A stretch of DNA of 62,494 nucleotides, taken from Enterococcus italicus DSM 15952. GTDB lineage: Bacteria; Bacillota; Bacilli; Lactobacillales; Enterococcaceae. Under the pieces are notes generated by a model. The model was not told where the DNA came from. It searched no databases and saw only the letters and a list, made by a program, of their open reading frames with translations. The stretch lies in contig NZ_GL622241.1 in the NCBI RefSeq assembly GCF_000185365.1, forward strand, positions 164,724 to 227,217. The letters are read 5' to 3'. Shown in pieces: positions 8,239 through 16,645 of this stretch (position 1 is its first letter; every line of letters starts with the position of its first letter). Position numbers and translations under genes: made by a program.

Positions 8239-8880
8239 ATGCTTTTAAAAACGATGGTCTACAAAAAACAAGACCTAACAACAGTTACAGAGGACGCTTC
8301 ATTAGAAGAAGCATTGCAAATATTAGAAGATTCCGGCTATCGTTGTGTGCCAATTTTGGATGCATCCGGAAAGATTTTTAGAGGCAATATTTACAAAATG
8401 CACATCTACCGTCACAAGGCAAACGGTGGCGATATGTCATTGCCAGTAACTCATTTATTAAAAAATGCAACCAAATTCATTTATGTCAACTCTTCATTCT
8501 TCAATGTCTTCTTTAGCATTAAAGAATTACCTTATATTGCTGTCTTAGATGAGAATAATTATTTCTACGGCATCTTAACTCATAGCTCATTACTTTCTGT
8601 CTTGGCTCAATCTTGGAACATTGAACAAGGAAGCTACGTCTTAACGATTGCTTCGACTGGTAAACAAGGTGACTTGGCGATGATTTCTAAAATTGTCTCA
8701 AAGCATTGCAGTATTGCAAGTTGCATCACACTAGATATTGGCAAGGATGAATTTATCCGTCGTACATTGATTACTTTGCCAGCGGGTATCTCTGTTCAAT
8801 TACGAGACAAAATTATCGAACAACTCGAAAACAAATTATTTAAAGTAGTCGAAATTGAAGATCTTCAAGCTGACTTTTAA
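8239..8880 (+). CDS. cbpB: CBS-domain protein CbpB
   Basis: This 213-residue protein has a pair of CBS motifs (about residues 10-60, SLEEALQILEDSGYRCVPILD, and 75-130) followed by an ACT-like C-terminal domain (ASTGKQGDLAMISKIV). This layout matches CbpB, which binds cyclic-di-AMP and modulates RelA-type (p)ppGpp synthesis in other Firmicutes. I start at ATG 8239, which has GGAGG seven bases upstream; earlier in-frame starts sit on or before the SD. It is monocistronic and ends at a bidirectional terminator. Ligand binding is inferred from the family. Confidence 0.85.
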   Translation: MLLKTMVYKKQDLTTVTEDASLEEALQILEDSGYRCVPILDASGKIFRGNIYKMHIYRHKANGGDMSLPVTHLLKNATKFIYVNSSFFNVFFSIKELPYIAVLDENNYFYGILTHSSLLSVLAQSWNIEQGSYVLTIASTGKQGDLAMISKIVSKHCSIASCITLDIGKDEFIRRTLITLPAGISVQLRDKIIEQLENKLFKVVEIEDLQADF

Positions 8881-8910
8881 TGGCCTAAATGCCTAAAAGT
8901 AGTACATTCA

Positions 8911-8954
8911 AAAAGGGAGTGTGACAAACTTTCGTCACACCCCCTTTACTTTTA
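8911..8954. terminator. Bidirectional terminator between cbpB and queT
   Basis: AAAGGG-GTGTGAC pairs with GTCACAC-CCCTTT and is flanked by A and T tracts on both sides. It serves both convergent genes. Confidence 0.85.
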
Positions 8955-9449
8955 AATTCGTTGGTCAAATTTAACGACTTTATTCACACCATACATAATT
9001 GGTGCTGAAATCGCCATAATGATTGCTTCACTTAAAGCTGTTGTGCCATAGGTCGGCCAGAATGGTAAATCCGCAGTCCACATTAACATTAACGCAATCA
9101 AGAACATACTTACTGTAAAGAAGACACAGTTCCAAACTAAACGCCAGATGTCACTTTTTACAAAGCGGCTAATACCAATTGTCGCAAGCAAAGCTAGAAA
9201 AGTCTGAGCCCCACCAAATAAAACATCCATTGGTCCATAGCCAAAAAAGAGATTGTATAAGACTACTCCACCAAAAACACCCCAAATAAATTTGCGATTA
9301 AAGACGACCAAGTGATTCAAGCTCTCCGAGAGTCGAAACTGAATGGCTCCCGATTGGTACGGTAAAATAAAGCATAAGACGACATACAACGCCATAATAA
9401 TCGCGTTGCCTGCCAGTGTGCGAACAGAGCTGCTCGTTTTTTGTTGCAT
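8952..9449 (-). CDS. queT: QueT-family queuosine precursor transporter
   Basis: The 165-residue protein is very hydrophobic, with five or six membrane helices, and contains FRLSESLNHLVVFNRKFIWGV near residue 40, a segment typical of QueT. QueT is the substrate-binding S component of an ECF transporter that imports queuosine precursors such as preQ1. The ATG at 9449 follows AGGAGAAAGAAGG. The longer frame upstream runs across the riboswitch and the promoter and is not protein-like. Regulation by a preQ1-I riboswitch directly upstream supports the substrate. Confidence 0.92.
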   Translation of the reverse strand: MQQKTSSSVRTLAGNAIIMALYVVLCFILPYQSGAIQFRLSESLNHLVVFNRKFIWGVFGGVVLYNLFFGYGPMDVLFGGAQTFLALLATIGISRFVKSDIWRLVWNCVFFTVSMFLIALMLMWTADLPFWPTYGTTALSEAIIMAISAPIMYGVNKVVKFDQRI

Positions 9450-9466
9450 AGATTTTTCCTTCTTTC

Positions 9467-9506
9467 TCCTAGTTTTGATAACGCGGGATGGTTGATGAAC
9501 CGCGAG
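9467..9506 (-). promoter_or_regulatory. preQ1 class I riboswitch
   Basis: On the minus strand a CGCGG stem is followed by TTC, an A/C-rich loop, CCCGCG and then the A-rich tail AAAACTAGGAG. This is the compact preQ1-I layout: a five-base-pair stem with a tail that folds back into it as a pseudoknot. The tail overlaps the queT Shine-Dalgarno sequence, so preQ1 binding should hide it and block translation. Confidence 0.8.
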
Positions 9507-9519
9507 AATATCCTTATTG

Positions 9520-9548
9520 ATTTTAGGGAATCCCCTTGAAAAAGTCAA
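9520..9548 (-). promoter_or_regulatory. queT promoter
   Basis: TTGACT (9543-9548) and TAAAAT (9520-9525) are 17 bases apart on the minus strand, just upstream of the riboswitch. Confidence 0.75.
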
Positions 9549-9591
9549 GAGGCAAAGACGACTCTTTTTGAGTATCTTTGCCTCTTTTTTT
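9549..9591. terminator. Hairpin between the small membrane protein gene and queT
   Basis: GAGGCAAAGA-ACTC pairs with GAGT-TCTTTGCCTC around a five-base loop. The T tract is strongest on the plus strand, but the minus-strand side is also T-rich. It probably ends transcription of the 88-codon gene at 9590-9856 just before the queT promoter. Confidence 0.65.
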
Positions 9592-9856
9592 AACTTGCTT
9601 TTAGCCAACGCTCATCATTAGAAGTTTGTGGTGTTGGTTGATTAGTTGATGACGCAGGTTTTTTGGTTGTTTTTTTATTTGGTTTTACCAATACAAAGCC
9701 AATCATTAATAGACTATACGTAACAAGTAGCAATCCTTGTAATCCAATGAATAGATGGTTTACCGTCGCAGATGCTGACAGATGAAATATATGCTTTAAA
9801 CAAAATTGTAAAAAAGCTAGTCCCAAAGAGCTGATAATTAAGTGATAATATTTCAT
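9590..9856 (-). CDS. Small two-helix membrane protein of unknown function
   Basis: This 88-residue protein has two hydrophobic segments (about residues 5-25 and 34-57) followed by a polar, Lys/Thr/Pro-rich tail (PNKKTTKKPASSTNQPTPQT). The ATG follows AAGGAG with good spacing, and a hairpin follows the stop, so I take it as a real gene. I do not recognise the family. It lies divergent from the lipid kinase gene and upstream of queT. Confidence 0.65.
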   Translation of the reverse strand: MKYYHLIISSLGLAFLQFCLKHIFHLSASATVNHLFIGLQGLLLVTYSLLMIGFVLVKPNKKTTKKPASSTNQPTPQTSNDERWLKAS

Positions 9857-9970
9857 TTTTTCTACTCCTTCTCCTCAAAGAAGTATACCAGAGGACGACG
9901 GATGTATGCAACTTTTGTTTCTCAGTCGTCCATGACGAACGCCGGATCATTTTCCAAAAATGGTCCTGAC

Positions 9971-9999
9971 TTATCGAAAAGAATGCAACATGATATAAT
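9971..9999 (+). promoter_or_regulatory. Probable lipid kinase promoter
   Basis: A consensus TATAAT (9994-9999) with a weak TTATCG 17 bases upstream lies 33 bases before the kinase start codon. Confidence 0.5.
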
Positions 10000-10031
10000 A
10001 GATTCCAGAAATGAAAGGATTGGAGTTAGCT

Positions 10032-11000
10032 ATGAAAAGAATTTACCATGTCATCATCAATCCGGTTGCTGGTGGCGGCAAAGGACAGACAGTTGCAAAA
10101 AAAATTCTTTCTGAATTAAAAGAAAATGACTTTACTTATTATGATTATCAAACAGAATACCCAAACCACGAAGCTAGGATTGTTCAAACTTTATTGGAAC
10201 AGCATCTACTACAAAGTTTTCCAGAATCTCGACGCTTAGGCGCTGAAGAGAAATTTCCAATGCTTTTAGTGATCGGCGGTGATGGCACGTTGCATCATGT
10301 AATCAATCAGCTCCATGCATATGGCGTGGATTACCCGGTCGCCTACATTCCTGCTGGTAGCGGCAATGATTTTGCCCGTGCTTGTCACTTACCAGAAGAT
10401 CCTATTGAACGTTTTTGGCAAATTGTCCAGACCCGCTCCCCTCAGCTTGTTCCTATATTAAGCTATCAGGATCGAATTCAAGGTGATCGGCAAGTCTTCA
10501 TGAATAGTTTAGGGATTGGCTTAGATGGAAAAATTGTCAAAAAAGCCAATGAACGATCCCGAAAGAAAAATTTGAATCGCTGGCGTTTGAGTCGCTTCAG
10601 TTACTTGAGTGTTGCTTTTAGTAGCTTTTTCAAGCAAAAAGGCTACCCTGCTCGCATAGAGTTTAATGGCCAGTCGATTACATTGGCAAAAACGTACCTT
10701 TGTACCATTGCAAATCATCCTTATTTTGGTGGCGGCGTTGCTATTGCACCGCAAATTGCGCTCAACAAGCCGGAATTTGAGCTAGTTATTGTTGAAAAAG
10801 TCGCTTGGTTTAAATTGGCTCACCTAGCTTATTGCGTAATACGAAAAAAAGATTTTTATTCGAAGCATTTCCATCACTACACGGCGAAAAAAATCCACCT
10901 GGTCACCACGACACAAGAAGATACCCAAATTGATGGTGAGTCGATGGGGACTCGTTGTTATGATTTGATTGTCGAAGTGACCAAACAAACTTTTTGGTAA
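10032..11000 (+). CDS. Diacylglycerol kinase-family lipid kinase
   Basis: This 322-residue protein has the DAGK catalytic signature: NPVAGGGKGQ at the N-terminus, VIGGDGTLHHVINQL (nucleotide-binding GGDGT) near residue 90 and PAGSGNDFARA near residue 115. The C-terminal beta-sandwich part includes TQIDGE, a typical end motif. Relatives phosphorylate diacylglycerol or related lipids at the inner membrane face and feed phospholipid recycling. The ATG at 10032 follows GGAG. It may correspond to DgkB/YegS-type enzymes; the substrate cannot be fixed from sequence. Confidence 0.9.
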   Translation: MKRIYHVIINPVAGGGKGQTVAKKILSELKENDFTYYDYQTEYPNHEARIVQTLLEQHLLQSFPESRRLGAEEKFPMLLVIGGDGTLHHVINQLHAYGVDYPVAYIPAGSGNDFARACHLPEDPIERFWQIVQTRSPQLVPILSYQDRIQGDRQVFMNSLGIGLDGKIVKKANERSRKKNLNRWRLSRFSYLSVAFSSFFKQKGYPARIEFNGQSITLAKTYLCTIANHPYFGGGVAIAPQIALNKPEFELVIVEKVAWFKLAHLAYCVIRKKDFYSKHFHHYTAKKIHLVTTTQEDTQIDGESMGTRCYDLIVEVTKQTFW

Positions 11001-11069
11001 AAAACAAGCACCTAATCTGAAACGTGCCAAATGCTGACGTTTGGCGACTACTCAGATTGGGTGCTTGTT
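11000..11069. terminator. Large hairpin between lipid kinase and recD2
   Basis: AACAAGCACC-AATCTGA pairs with TCAGATT-GGTGCTTGTT, and a second inner stem (GTGCCAAA with TTTGGCG) sits inside. On the minus strand it is followed by TTTTTT, so it mainly terminates recD2; it overlaps the recD2 stop codon. Confidence 0.75.
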
Positions 11070-13542
11070 AGGTTTGGCTGACAAAATCTTGTGGACGAAT
11101 TCCTTCCATGCCAATCATAGGATCAATTGTTTGCTCCAAAATTGCCGTCAACGTTAACCGGGAATCTTTTGGCATATCTGGAGCTTGTTTTTTCTCATCT
11201 TTATTGGGTACGTCTCTCGTTGTTTTGACTTTCTCAAAAGGTTCATCTGTGTAAAGTGCTTGTTCAGTTTGATCCAACTGATTCATTTGCTCTTTCGTAT
11301 AGCCAGCTACCTCTTGAATGCGTTCGACCAATGTCGTTAAGCGCAAATGAGATTCGACTTGCACACACCGCTGATAGGAATCATATTCCCCTAATAAAAT
11401 CAGCATTTCTTTACTTCGCGTCACCGCTGTGTATAAAAGATTGCGTTGCAACATGCGACTGTATTGGTGCACCATGGGTAAAATCACCATTTTGAATTCA
11501 CTACCCTGAGATTTGTGGATGGAACAACAGTACGCTAACGTTATTTTATGCCAGTCATTTCTTCGATAAGAGACTTCATTGGCATCAAATTGAATATGCA
11601 ACTCGTCCACCTTGTCTTCAGAATCCTTGGCATATGTAATCCCAACAATAACGCCCATATCACCATTAAAGACATTGTCTTCAGGGGCATTGACTAATTG
11701 CAATACTTTGTCACCAATCCGATAAGCCGTCTCTTTGTAGCGAACTTCTTTTTTGCGTCCGTCGTTTGGGTTAAAGATTTGTTGCATCATATTATTCAAG
11801 GCATCAATCCCCGCGACTCCCCGATACATCGGCGCTAAAATTTGAATATCTTGGGCCGTGAAGCCTTTCGCTTTTGCTTTCTCTACAATTTTCGCAATAA
11901 TGGGTTCAATTTGATGGGCCTGACATGGAAAGAATGAGCGATCTGGTTGATTGATTTGAAAGTTTGCTGGCAGCGAGCCATCTTTGATTTCATGGGCGAG
12001 CGGAATGATGGTCGATTCGACGCCTTGACGATAAATTTCTGTCAATTCTTTTTTCGGAAACTGCGCAATCTTCAATAAGTCATGCATCACCTGTCCAGGT
12101 CCGACAGAGGGGAGCTGATCTTTATCGCCGACTAAGATAACTTGCATATTGGTCGAGATTGCCTTAAACAGTGTATTCGCCAGCCACGTATCGACCATCG
12201 ACAACTCGTCAACAATCAACAAACCACCTTCTAATTCCTTTGGTGGCAAGCTCGTCGTCGCTTGCTCGCGTCCATTTAACCCCAACAAACGATGAATCGT
12301 TCCACTTGGTAGGCCTGTCGTTTCATTCATCCGCTTGGCTGCTCGGCCAGTCGGTGCAGCCAGCAACACAGGAAAGGTCTCATCTGTATAACTAGCTGGA
12401 TCCAAATCCAAGTCATTTAGCTCAGCAAACAGCTGGACGATGCCATTTATGACCGTCGTCTTCCCCGTACCTGGTCCACCAGTCAAAATAAAAAAAGGTG
12501 AATGGATTGCTTCAATGATGGCTTCTTTTTGTGACGGGCCATAGGAAATACCTAAGTTTTTTTCGATTTTTTTGAGCGTTTTTGTTACTTTTTTATCATC
12601 ATACTGAATCGTTTTTTTGCGATTCATTAAGCGATGCAAGGACGTGGCAATCCCCCACTCCGCAAAATACAAACGATTGTCATAAATATTGGTATCTTGC
12701 TGCTGCAACTTTCCTTCTTCAATTAATTCAATCACACAATCTGCGACTTGCTGCGGATTCATCTCTACTGGCCGACTAGTTTCAAGTAAGGAGATGCTTT
12801 GCTCAAGCAGTCGCTTCGCCGGCACGTAAGTATCACCTGATTGGACAGTTGCTTGGATGATTTGATGCAAAATTGCCGCACGCATGCGCGCATTTGAAGT
12901 GGCACCAATACCGAGCTGTTCGGCAATCCCGTCCGCTTTTTTAAACCCAATGCCGTCAATGTCCTCTACTAATTGGTACGGATTTTCTTCGATAATTTCC
13001 AGTGCTTGATTGCGATATTTTTGATAAATAGCAAATGACAACTGGCTACCAAAGCCATACTTAGTTAAGCCAACTATAATCTGATCCATCCCGTGGTTCA
13101 GCCGCAATGTTTCTAAAATAACGCGACGCTTTTTGGCATTTAATTGTGTAATGGTATCCAGCAAATCAGGATTGTCCAAAATCTGCTCGATTGCATCATC
13201 GCCTAATGCGTTCACAATCGTCTCAGCTGTTTTCTTCCCAATACCGGGAAACTTATCACTTGATAAGTACGAAATCACTCCTGAGGCAGATGTCGGCTGT
13301 GCTTTTTGGTAGGAATCGACCTTTAGCTGTACCCCGTATTTCGGATGATCCACCAGTTCTCCGACAAAACGATACCCTTCTTCTTCTTGGACATCACCAA
13401 AACTTCCCGTAGCCACAATTTCCGACTCACGAAAATCAGCTGTCGTTGCCTCGATGGAGACGAGGAGGACTTTGTAAAAATTAGCGGGGTTTTGATAAAA
13501 AATAGCGGCAACCTTGCCCACAAATTCGACTTTTTCTGACAA
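11068..13542 (-). CDS. recD2: ATP-dependent RecD2-type DNA helicase
   Basis: The protein has 824 residues, the full RecD2 length. An N-terminal OB-like region (VEFVGKVAAIFYQNPANFYKV) is followed by helix-hairpin-helix repeats (FPGIGKKTAETIV, IDGIGFKKADGIA), then superfamily 1 motifs: Walker A GGPGTGKTT, Walker B VDELSMVD, and the C-terminal SIHKSQGSEF. RecD2 unwinds DNA 5' to 3' and works in repair without RecBC. The start is TTG at 13542 with AGGAG ten bases upstream; no better ATG exists. It follows the phosphatase gene by 20 bases and shares its operon. Confidence 0.95.
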   Translation of the reverse strand: MSEKVEFVGKVAAIFYQNPANFYKVLLVSIEATTADFRESEIVATGSFGDVQEEEGYRFVGELVDHPKYGVQLKVDSYQKAQPTSASGVISYLSSDKFPGIGKKTAETIVNALGDDAIEQILDNPDLLDTITQLNAKKRRVILETLRLNHGMDQIIVGLTKYGFGSQLSFAIYQKYRNQALEIIEENPYQLVEDIDGIGFKKADGIAEQLGIGATSNARMRAAILHQIIQATVQSGDTYVPAKRLLEQSISLLETSRPVEMNPQQVADCVIELIEEGKLQQQDTNIYDNRLYFAEWGIATSLHRLMNRKKTIQYDDKKVTKTLKKIEKNLGISYGPSQKEAIIEAIHSPFFILTGGPGTGKTTVINGIVQLFAELNDLDLDPASYTDETFPVLLAAPTGRAAKRMNETTGLPSGTIHRLLGLNGREQATTSLPPKELEGGLLIVDELSMVDTWLANTLFKAISTNMQVILVGDKDQLPSVGPGQVMHDLLKIAQFPKKELTEIYRQGVESTIIPLAHEIKDGSLPANFQINQPDRSFFPCQAHQIEPIIAKIVEKAKAKGFTAQDIQILAPMYRGVAGIDALNNMMQQIFNPNDGRKKEVRYKETAYRIGDKVLQLVNAPEDNVFNGDMGVIVGITYAKDSEDKVDELHIQFDANEVSYRRNDWHKITLAYCCSIHKSQGSEFKMVILPMVHQYSRMLQRNLLYTAVTRSKEMLILLGEYDSYQRCVQVESHLRLTTLVERIQEVAGYTKEQMNQLDQTEQALYTDEPFEKVKTTRDVPNKDEKKQAPDMPKDSRLTLTAILEQTIDPMIGMEGIRPQDFVSQT

Positions 13543-13562
13543 TTGGTTTCCGCTCCTTTCGT

Positions 13563-14213
13563 TTATAGCAATGAATCAAGTGATGCATCCTTCTCTAAAA
13601 ACGAAGCATCATTCCAAAGTTTTAGTTGATATGGTAGTTGCTTGGTTTCAGTCTCTAGAATCGTTAGGCTATTGTTATACAATCCACCCATCGAACGATA
13701 CTCTGAAGCTGGCTTGCCAAGCAATGCTTGCACGGCTGCAGTCATGGAAGAACCATGACCGACGAACAAGACGGGACCCGTATGCGCGCCGACTTTTTCG
13801 GTAATAAAAGCTGTCATGCGCTCAATCATCGCCGCGACTGTCTCACCTTCAAAAGGCGTAGGATCGTATTGATCCATATGAAACCGCATGTTTCCAAGCT
13901 CAGTCGGGTATTTGGCAAGCATCTCATCAATCGATTGCCCTTCTAAAATACCATAGCCCATCTCTAATAGAGCATCTGTCGGCGTAATCGCGACTGACTT
14001 TGTCAATTGCTTGTTAATTTCTTGTGCTGTGACTTGTGCTCTCGGAGCTGAACTACAATAGATATGCTCAAATGGCACATCCGCTATATGCTGCCCGAGC
14101 GCTTGTACCTCTAAGAAGCTACTTGGCAAAAGCGGGGAGTCCCCCTTCATGCCTTGAAAGCGACGCTCCAAATTCCACTCAGTCTTCCCATGTCTTGTAA
14201 AATAAAGATCCAT
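13563..14213 (-). CDS. Histidine phosphatase family protein (phosphoglycerate mutase-like)
   Basis: This 216-residue protein contains the phosphohistidine motif TRHGKTEWN (residues 6-14), an acidic motif MGYGILEGQSIDEM and the second catalytic histidine in VGHGSSMTAAV. This is the broad-specificity branch of the family; the size is below that of glycolytic phosphoglycerate mutase (about 230-250), so a metabolite phosphatase is more likely. It lies between trmL and recD2, 20 bases from each, in one operon. Confidence 0.88.
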   Translation of the reverse strand: MDLYFTRHGKTEWNLERRFQGMKGDSPLLPSSFLEVQALGQHIADVPFEHIYCSSAPRAQVTAQEINKQLTKSVAITPTDALLEMGYGILEGQSIDEMLAKYPTELGNMRFHMDQYDPTPFEGETVAAMIERMTAFITEKVGAHTGPVLFVGHGSSMTAAVQALLGKPASEYRSMGGLYNNSLTILETETKQLPYQLKLWNDASFLEKDASLDSLL

Positions 14214-14233
14214 CTGCCCTCTCCACTTCCATC

Positions 14234-14743
14234 TTAATAAGAATCTAATTTATCATTGGTGTAATGGTGCGCTTTTTCCAACTTAGGAAAATCTTGCTGA
14301 CGCAATGCTTCATACAATACCAAAGCCACTGTATTGGATAAATTCAATGAACGAACGTGCTCGTCATTCATCGGGATACGTATGCACTTTTCTACATTCT
14401 CACGCATGAAGTCCTCTGGTAACCCTGTCGTCTCTTTGCCGAATAAAAAGAAATGCTCCTGATTGTCTGCGTAATTCACTTCCGAATAGGTCTGATTGGC
14501 AAACTTGGTCACTAAATGTAACGGCCGTTCCCCTAAATAAGTCAAAAAGTCGGCTAAACTTTTATGATACGTAATATCCACAGCATCCCAATAATCAAGA
14601 CCTGCGCGTTTTAAGTGTTTGTCATCTGTTGAAAAGCCTAGTGGTTCAATTAAATGCAGCGGCGCATTTGTGGCAGCGCACGTCCGAGAAATATTACCAG
14701 TATTAGCTGGAATTAATGGTTCGTATAATACAATATGGTTCAC
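14234..14743 (-). CDS. trmL: tRNA (cytidine(34)-2'-O)-methyltransferase TrmL
   Basis: The 169-residue SPOUT methyltransferase carries [24 protein letters not shown] at the N-terminus and the knot motifs FGKETTGLP and [19 protein letters not shown]. TrmL methylates the 2'-OH of the wobble nucleotide in tRNA-Leu isoacceptors. I start it at GTG 14743, which follows AAAGGAG nine bases upstream; residues upstream of that in the open frame are not family-like. It is the first gene of the trmL-phosphatase-recD2 operon and sits behind a leader with its own terminator. Confidence 0.95.
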   Translation of the reverse strand: MNHIVLYEPLIPANTGNISRTCAATNAPLHLIEPLGFSTDDKHLKRAGLDYWDAVDITYHKSLADFLTYLGERPLHLVTKFANQTYSEVNYADNQEHFFLFGKETTGLPEDFMRENVEKCIRIPMNDEHVRSLNLSNTVALVLYEALRQQDFPKLEKAHHYTNDKLDSY

Positions 14744-14778
14744 AATGAAGACTCCTTTATCGTCTTGGTTTAATATAT

Positions 14779-14826
14779 AAAAAAAACGTACCAACTCGGT
14801 GATCAAGCACGGCGAGTTGTTACGTT
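14779..14826 (-). terminator. Terminator in front of trmL
   Basis: On the minus strand ACGTA-CAACTCG pairs with CGAGTTG-TACGT and is followed by eight T residues. It lies between the leader promoter and the trmL start, so it must be read through for trmL expression unless a second promoter exists after it. Confidence 0.8.
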
Positions 14827-14893
14827 AGTGAAGCTTTTTTCACTAACTTTTATCAGAACAGGATGCTGATAAAAACCAATGAAAAATGACTTG
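14779..14893 (-). ncRNA. Structured leader or small RNA upstream of trmL
   Basis: From the predicted start near 14893 the transcript would fold into three hairpins: TTTATCAG/CTGATAAA, GTTAGTGA/TCACTAAC and the terminator. Bases of the second hairpin's 3' arm run straight into the terminator's 5' arm, leaving room for alternative pairing. I do not recognise it as a named riboswitch or a T-box. It could be an attenuator of the trmL operon or a short independent RNA of about 115 nt. Confidence 0.5.
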
Positions 14894-14898
14894 AGAAC

Positions 14899-14927
14899 AA
14901 TATATCACTCCCGTGTTATTTATGCAA
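14899..14927 (-). promoter_or_regulatory. Promoter of the trmL leader
   Basis: TTGCAT (14922-14927) and TATATT (14899-14904) are separated by exactly 17 bases on the minus strand. Confidence 0.6.
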
Positions 14928-14949
14928 GGGTAAAATAAAAAAAATGTAA

Positions 14950-15798
14950 CTATTTCATTCCTTTCGTTCCTATTAACAAATCTAAATCAATTGTTATTTT
15001 TTTCAAAGGATGTTGGTAGAGCTCTTCTTTCTTGGATTCAGTAGCATTCCACTCGAGCGGAGACATTTCAAGTAAATCTCTTTGACGCTCTTTTGGAATA
15101 GTGAAAACGTATGAAAATCTTTCATGGCTTGCGTCTGGAAACTCTTGGAAGAATTTAGCCAGTACGCGCTCATTTGAATAGGTCTGTTTGTGAAGGTCAT
15201 CTGGATAAAACCCCTGGCGTAATTCTTTCAAGTAGTTCGCATTGGGTATTAGCTTGATTACCTTACCACCTGGAGAAAGTATCCGAGCAAATTCTTGGTA
15301 GTTCGATGGTGAAAAAAGATTTAAAACGGCCTCAAATGCACCATTCGTAAAAGGCAAATTCGTTAAATCAGCCGTACACCAAAAATCACCGTTCGGTTGA
15401 CTTGATGCTTGGTAAACACCCTCTTTGGCAATATCAAAGCCAATACTTACCGAAGGAGTGCCTTGCTCCGTCAATAAACTCAAGAAGCTTCCTTCACCAC
15501 AACCCACATCTAACACCCGCGTGTCGGCTAACTCTTTTGCAATCCTCTCTATAACAGGCCGATACATTCCCGAGCGAATCATTCGCCCGCGAGCATGAAA
15601 CAACTCTGCATCATAGTCACTATCAATCGCATGAGTAAGAAAATACAGCGTGCCTTTCTTTGAGACGTCAAACTGATGATTCGATTGACATTTTAATCCT
15701 CGCGGTTGTTCACTCATTGGAGAAAAACAAATGGGGCAACGAAACAAGTCCTGATGTTGCCAGACAAATTGTTGTCCGCGTTCAATTTTTTTTAACAT
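14950..15798 (-). CDS. rlmA: 23S rRNA (guanine-N1)-methyltransferase, RlmA family
   Basis: This 282-residue protein starts with a zinc-binding segment (Cys21, Cys24, Cys37, His41) followed by a Rossmann methyltransferase domain with VLDVGCGEGSF for S-adenosylmethionine. That combination is typical of RlmA enzymes, which methylate G745 or G748 in helix 35 of 23S rRNA; the Gram-positive G748 type (RlmAII) can influence tylosin susceptibility. The start ATG at 15798 sits at one arm of a long palindrome shared with the divergent cutC. Confidence 0.88.
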   Translation of the reverse strand: MLKKIERGQQFVWQHQDLFRCPICFSPMSEQPRGLKCQSNHQFDVSKKGTLYFLTHAIDSDYDAELFHARGRMIRSGMYRPVIERIAKELADTRVLDVGCGEGSFLSLLTEQGTPSVSIGFDIAKEGVYQASSQPNGDFWCTADLTNLPFTNGAFEAVLNLFSPSNYQEFARILSPGGKVIKLIPNANYLKELRQGFYPDDLHKQTYSNERVLAKFFQEFPDASHERFSYVFTIPKERQRDLLEMSPLEWNATESKKEELYQHPLKKITIDLDLLIGTKGMK

Positions 15799-15800
15799 GC

Positions 15801-15874
15801 TTTCCCTCCACTCTTGTTCTTACTTTAGCATAACTTTATGGTAAAATGCTAGAGTAAGAACAAGAGTGGAGGAA
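15801..15874. repeat. Long inverted repeat between rlmA and cutC
   Basis: Two arms of about 30 bases (15801-15831 and 15845-15874) are nearly perfect inverted copies; the core of each reads TCCACTCTTGTTCTTACT. Each arm carries the Shine-Dalgarno sequence of one divergent gene. The 13-base centre contains -10-like sequences for both directions (TAAAAT at 15842-15847 for cutC). Confidence 0.85.
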
Positions 15875-15882
15875 ACACAAAA

Positions 15883-16539
15883 ATGATCCAAGAATTTTGC
15901 GCGGAAAACTTTACCGCCATCCCAAAAGCTTTGCGCGAAGGTGTACAACGAATTGAATTATGTGACAACTTAGCAGTCGGTGGCACCACTCCTAGTATCG
16001 GGGTGATGGCAGAGAGTCTAGCCTACACTTCAGAACAAGGCATCCCTCTAATGGTAATGATTCGTCCAAGAGGCGGTGACTACGTCTATAATGACATAGA
16101 GTTAAAAATTATGGAACGCGACATCCTCGAAGCCAAGAAAATCGGCATCGATGGCATCGTGATTGGCTGCTTAACCCAAGAGCATTTGATCGATGAAGAT
16201 GCGATGCTAGATTTACTTGAGCAAGCTCAAGGATTACAAGTAACCTTTCATATGGCCTTCGACGAGATACCAAAAGACAAGCAGCTAGCGGCGGTAACTT
16301 GGCTGGCAGAGCAAGGTGTGACGCGCATTCTTACTCACGGCGGCCCACTCGATCAACCCGTTGAAACCTTTTATCCAGCATTAAAAGAACTGCTAGCCGC
16401 AGCCGACCCACGGATGACTTTTATTATCGGCGGGGGTATCACCGCTCAAAATAAAAATCAAGTCCTATCGACACTTGGTTGCGTCGAACTACACGGCACC
16501 AAACTCATCAACCTAACTGCTAAAGATACGAAATACTAG
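15883..16539 (+). CDS. cutC: CutC family protein
   Basis: This 218-residue TIM-barrel protein shows the CutC features ENFTAIPKAL, RIELCDNLAVGGTTPS and MIRPRGGDYVYND, with the late motif RILTHGG. CutC was named for copper tolerance in E. coli, and enterococcal CutC binds copper(I), but its enzymatic role is not settled. The start ATG follows GGAGG. It is monocistronic and ends at family A terminator copy 3. It is divergent from rlmA across the palindrome. Confidence 0.93.
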   Translation: MIQEFCAENFTAIPKALREGVQRIELCDNLAVGGTTPSIGVMAESLAYTSEQGIPLMVMIRPRGGDYVYNDIELKIMERDILEAKKIGIDGIVIGCLTQEHLIDEDAMLDLLEQAQGLQVTFHMAFDEIPKDKQLAAVTWLAEQGVTRILTHGGPLDQPVETFYPALKELLAAADPRMTFIIGGGITAQNKNQVLSTLGCVELHGTKLINLTAKDTKY

Positions 16540-16564
16540 CAAAACACCACAATGAATTACAAAC

Positions 16565-16619
16565 AAAGACCGGCCAATCCAAGTGGTTCAAAAACACTTT
16601 TGGATTGGCCGGTCTTTTT
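16565..16619. terminator. Bidirectional terminator, repeat family A copy 3
   Basis: AAAGACCGGCCAATCCAA pairs with TTGGATTGGCCGGTCTTT. It separates the convergent cutC and mgtE genes. The right side continues into GTAGCTGA...TCTCAGC, as in copy 1. Confidence 0.88.
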
Positions 16620-16645
16620 GTAGCTGATTTCGTCTCAGCTTCGTT

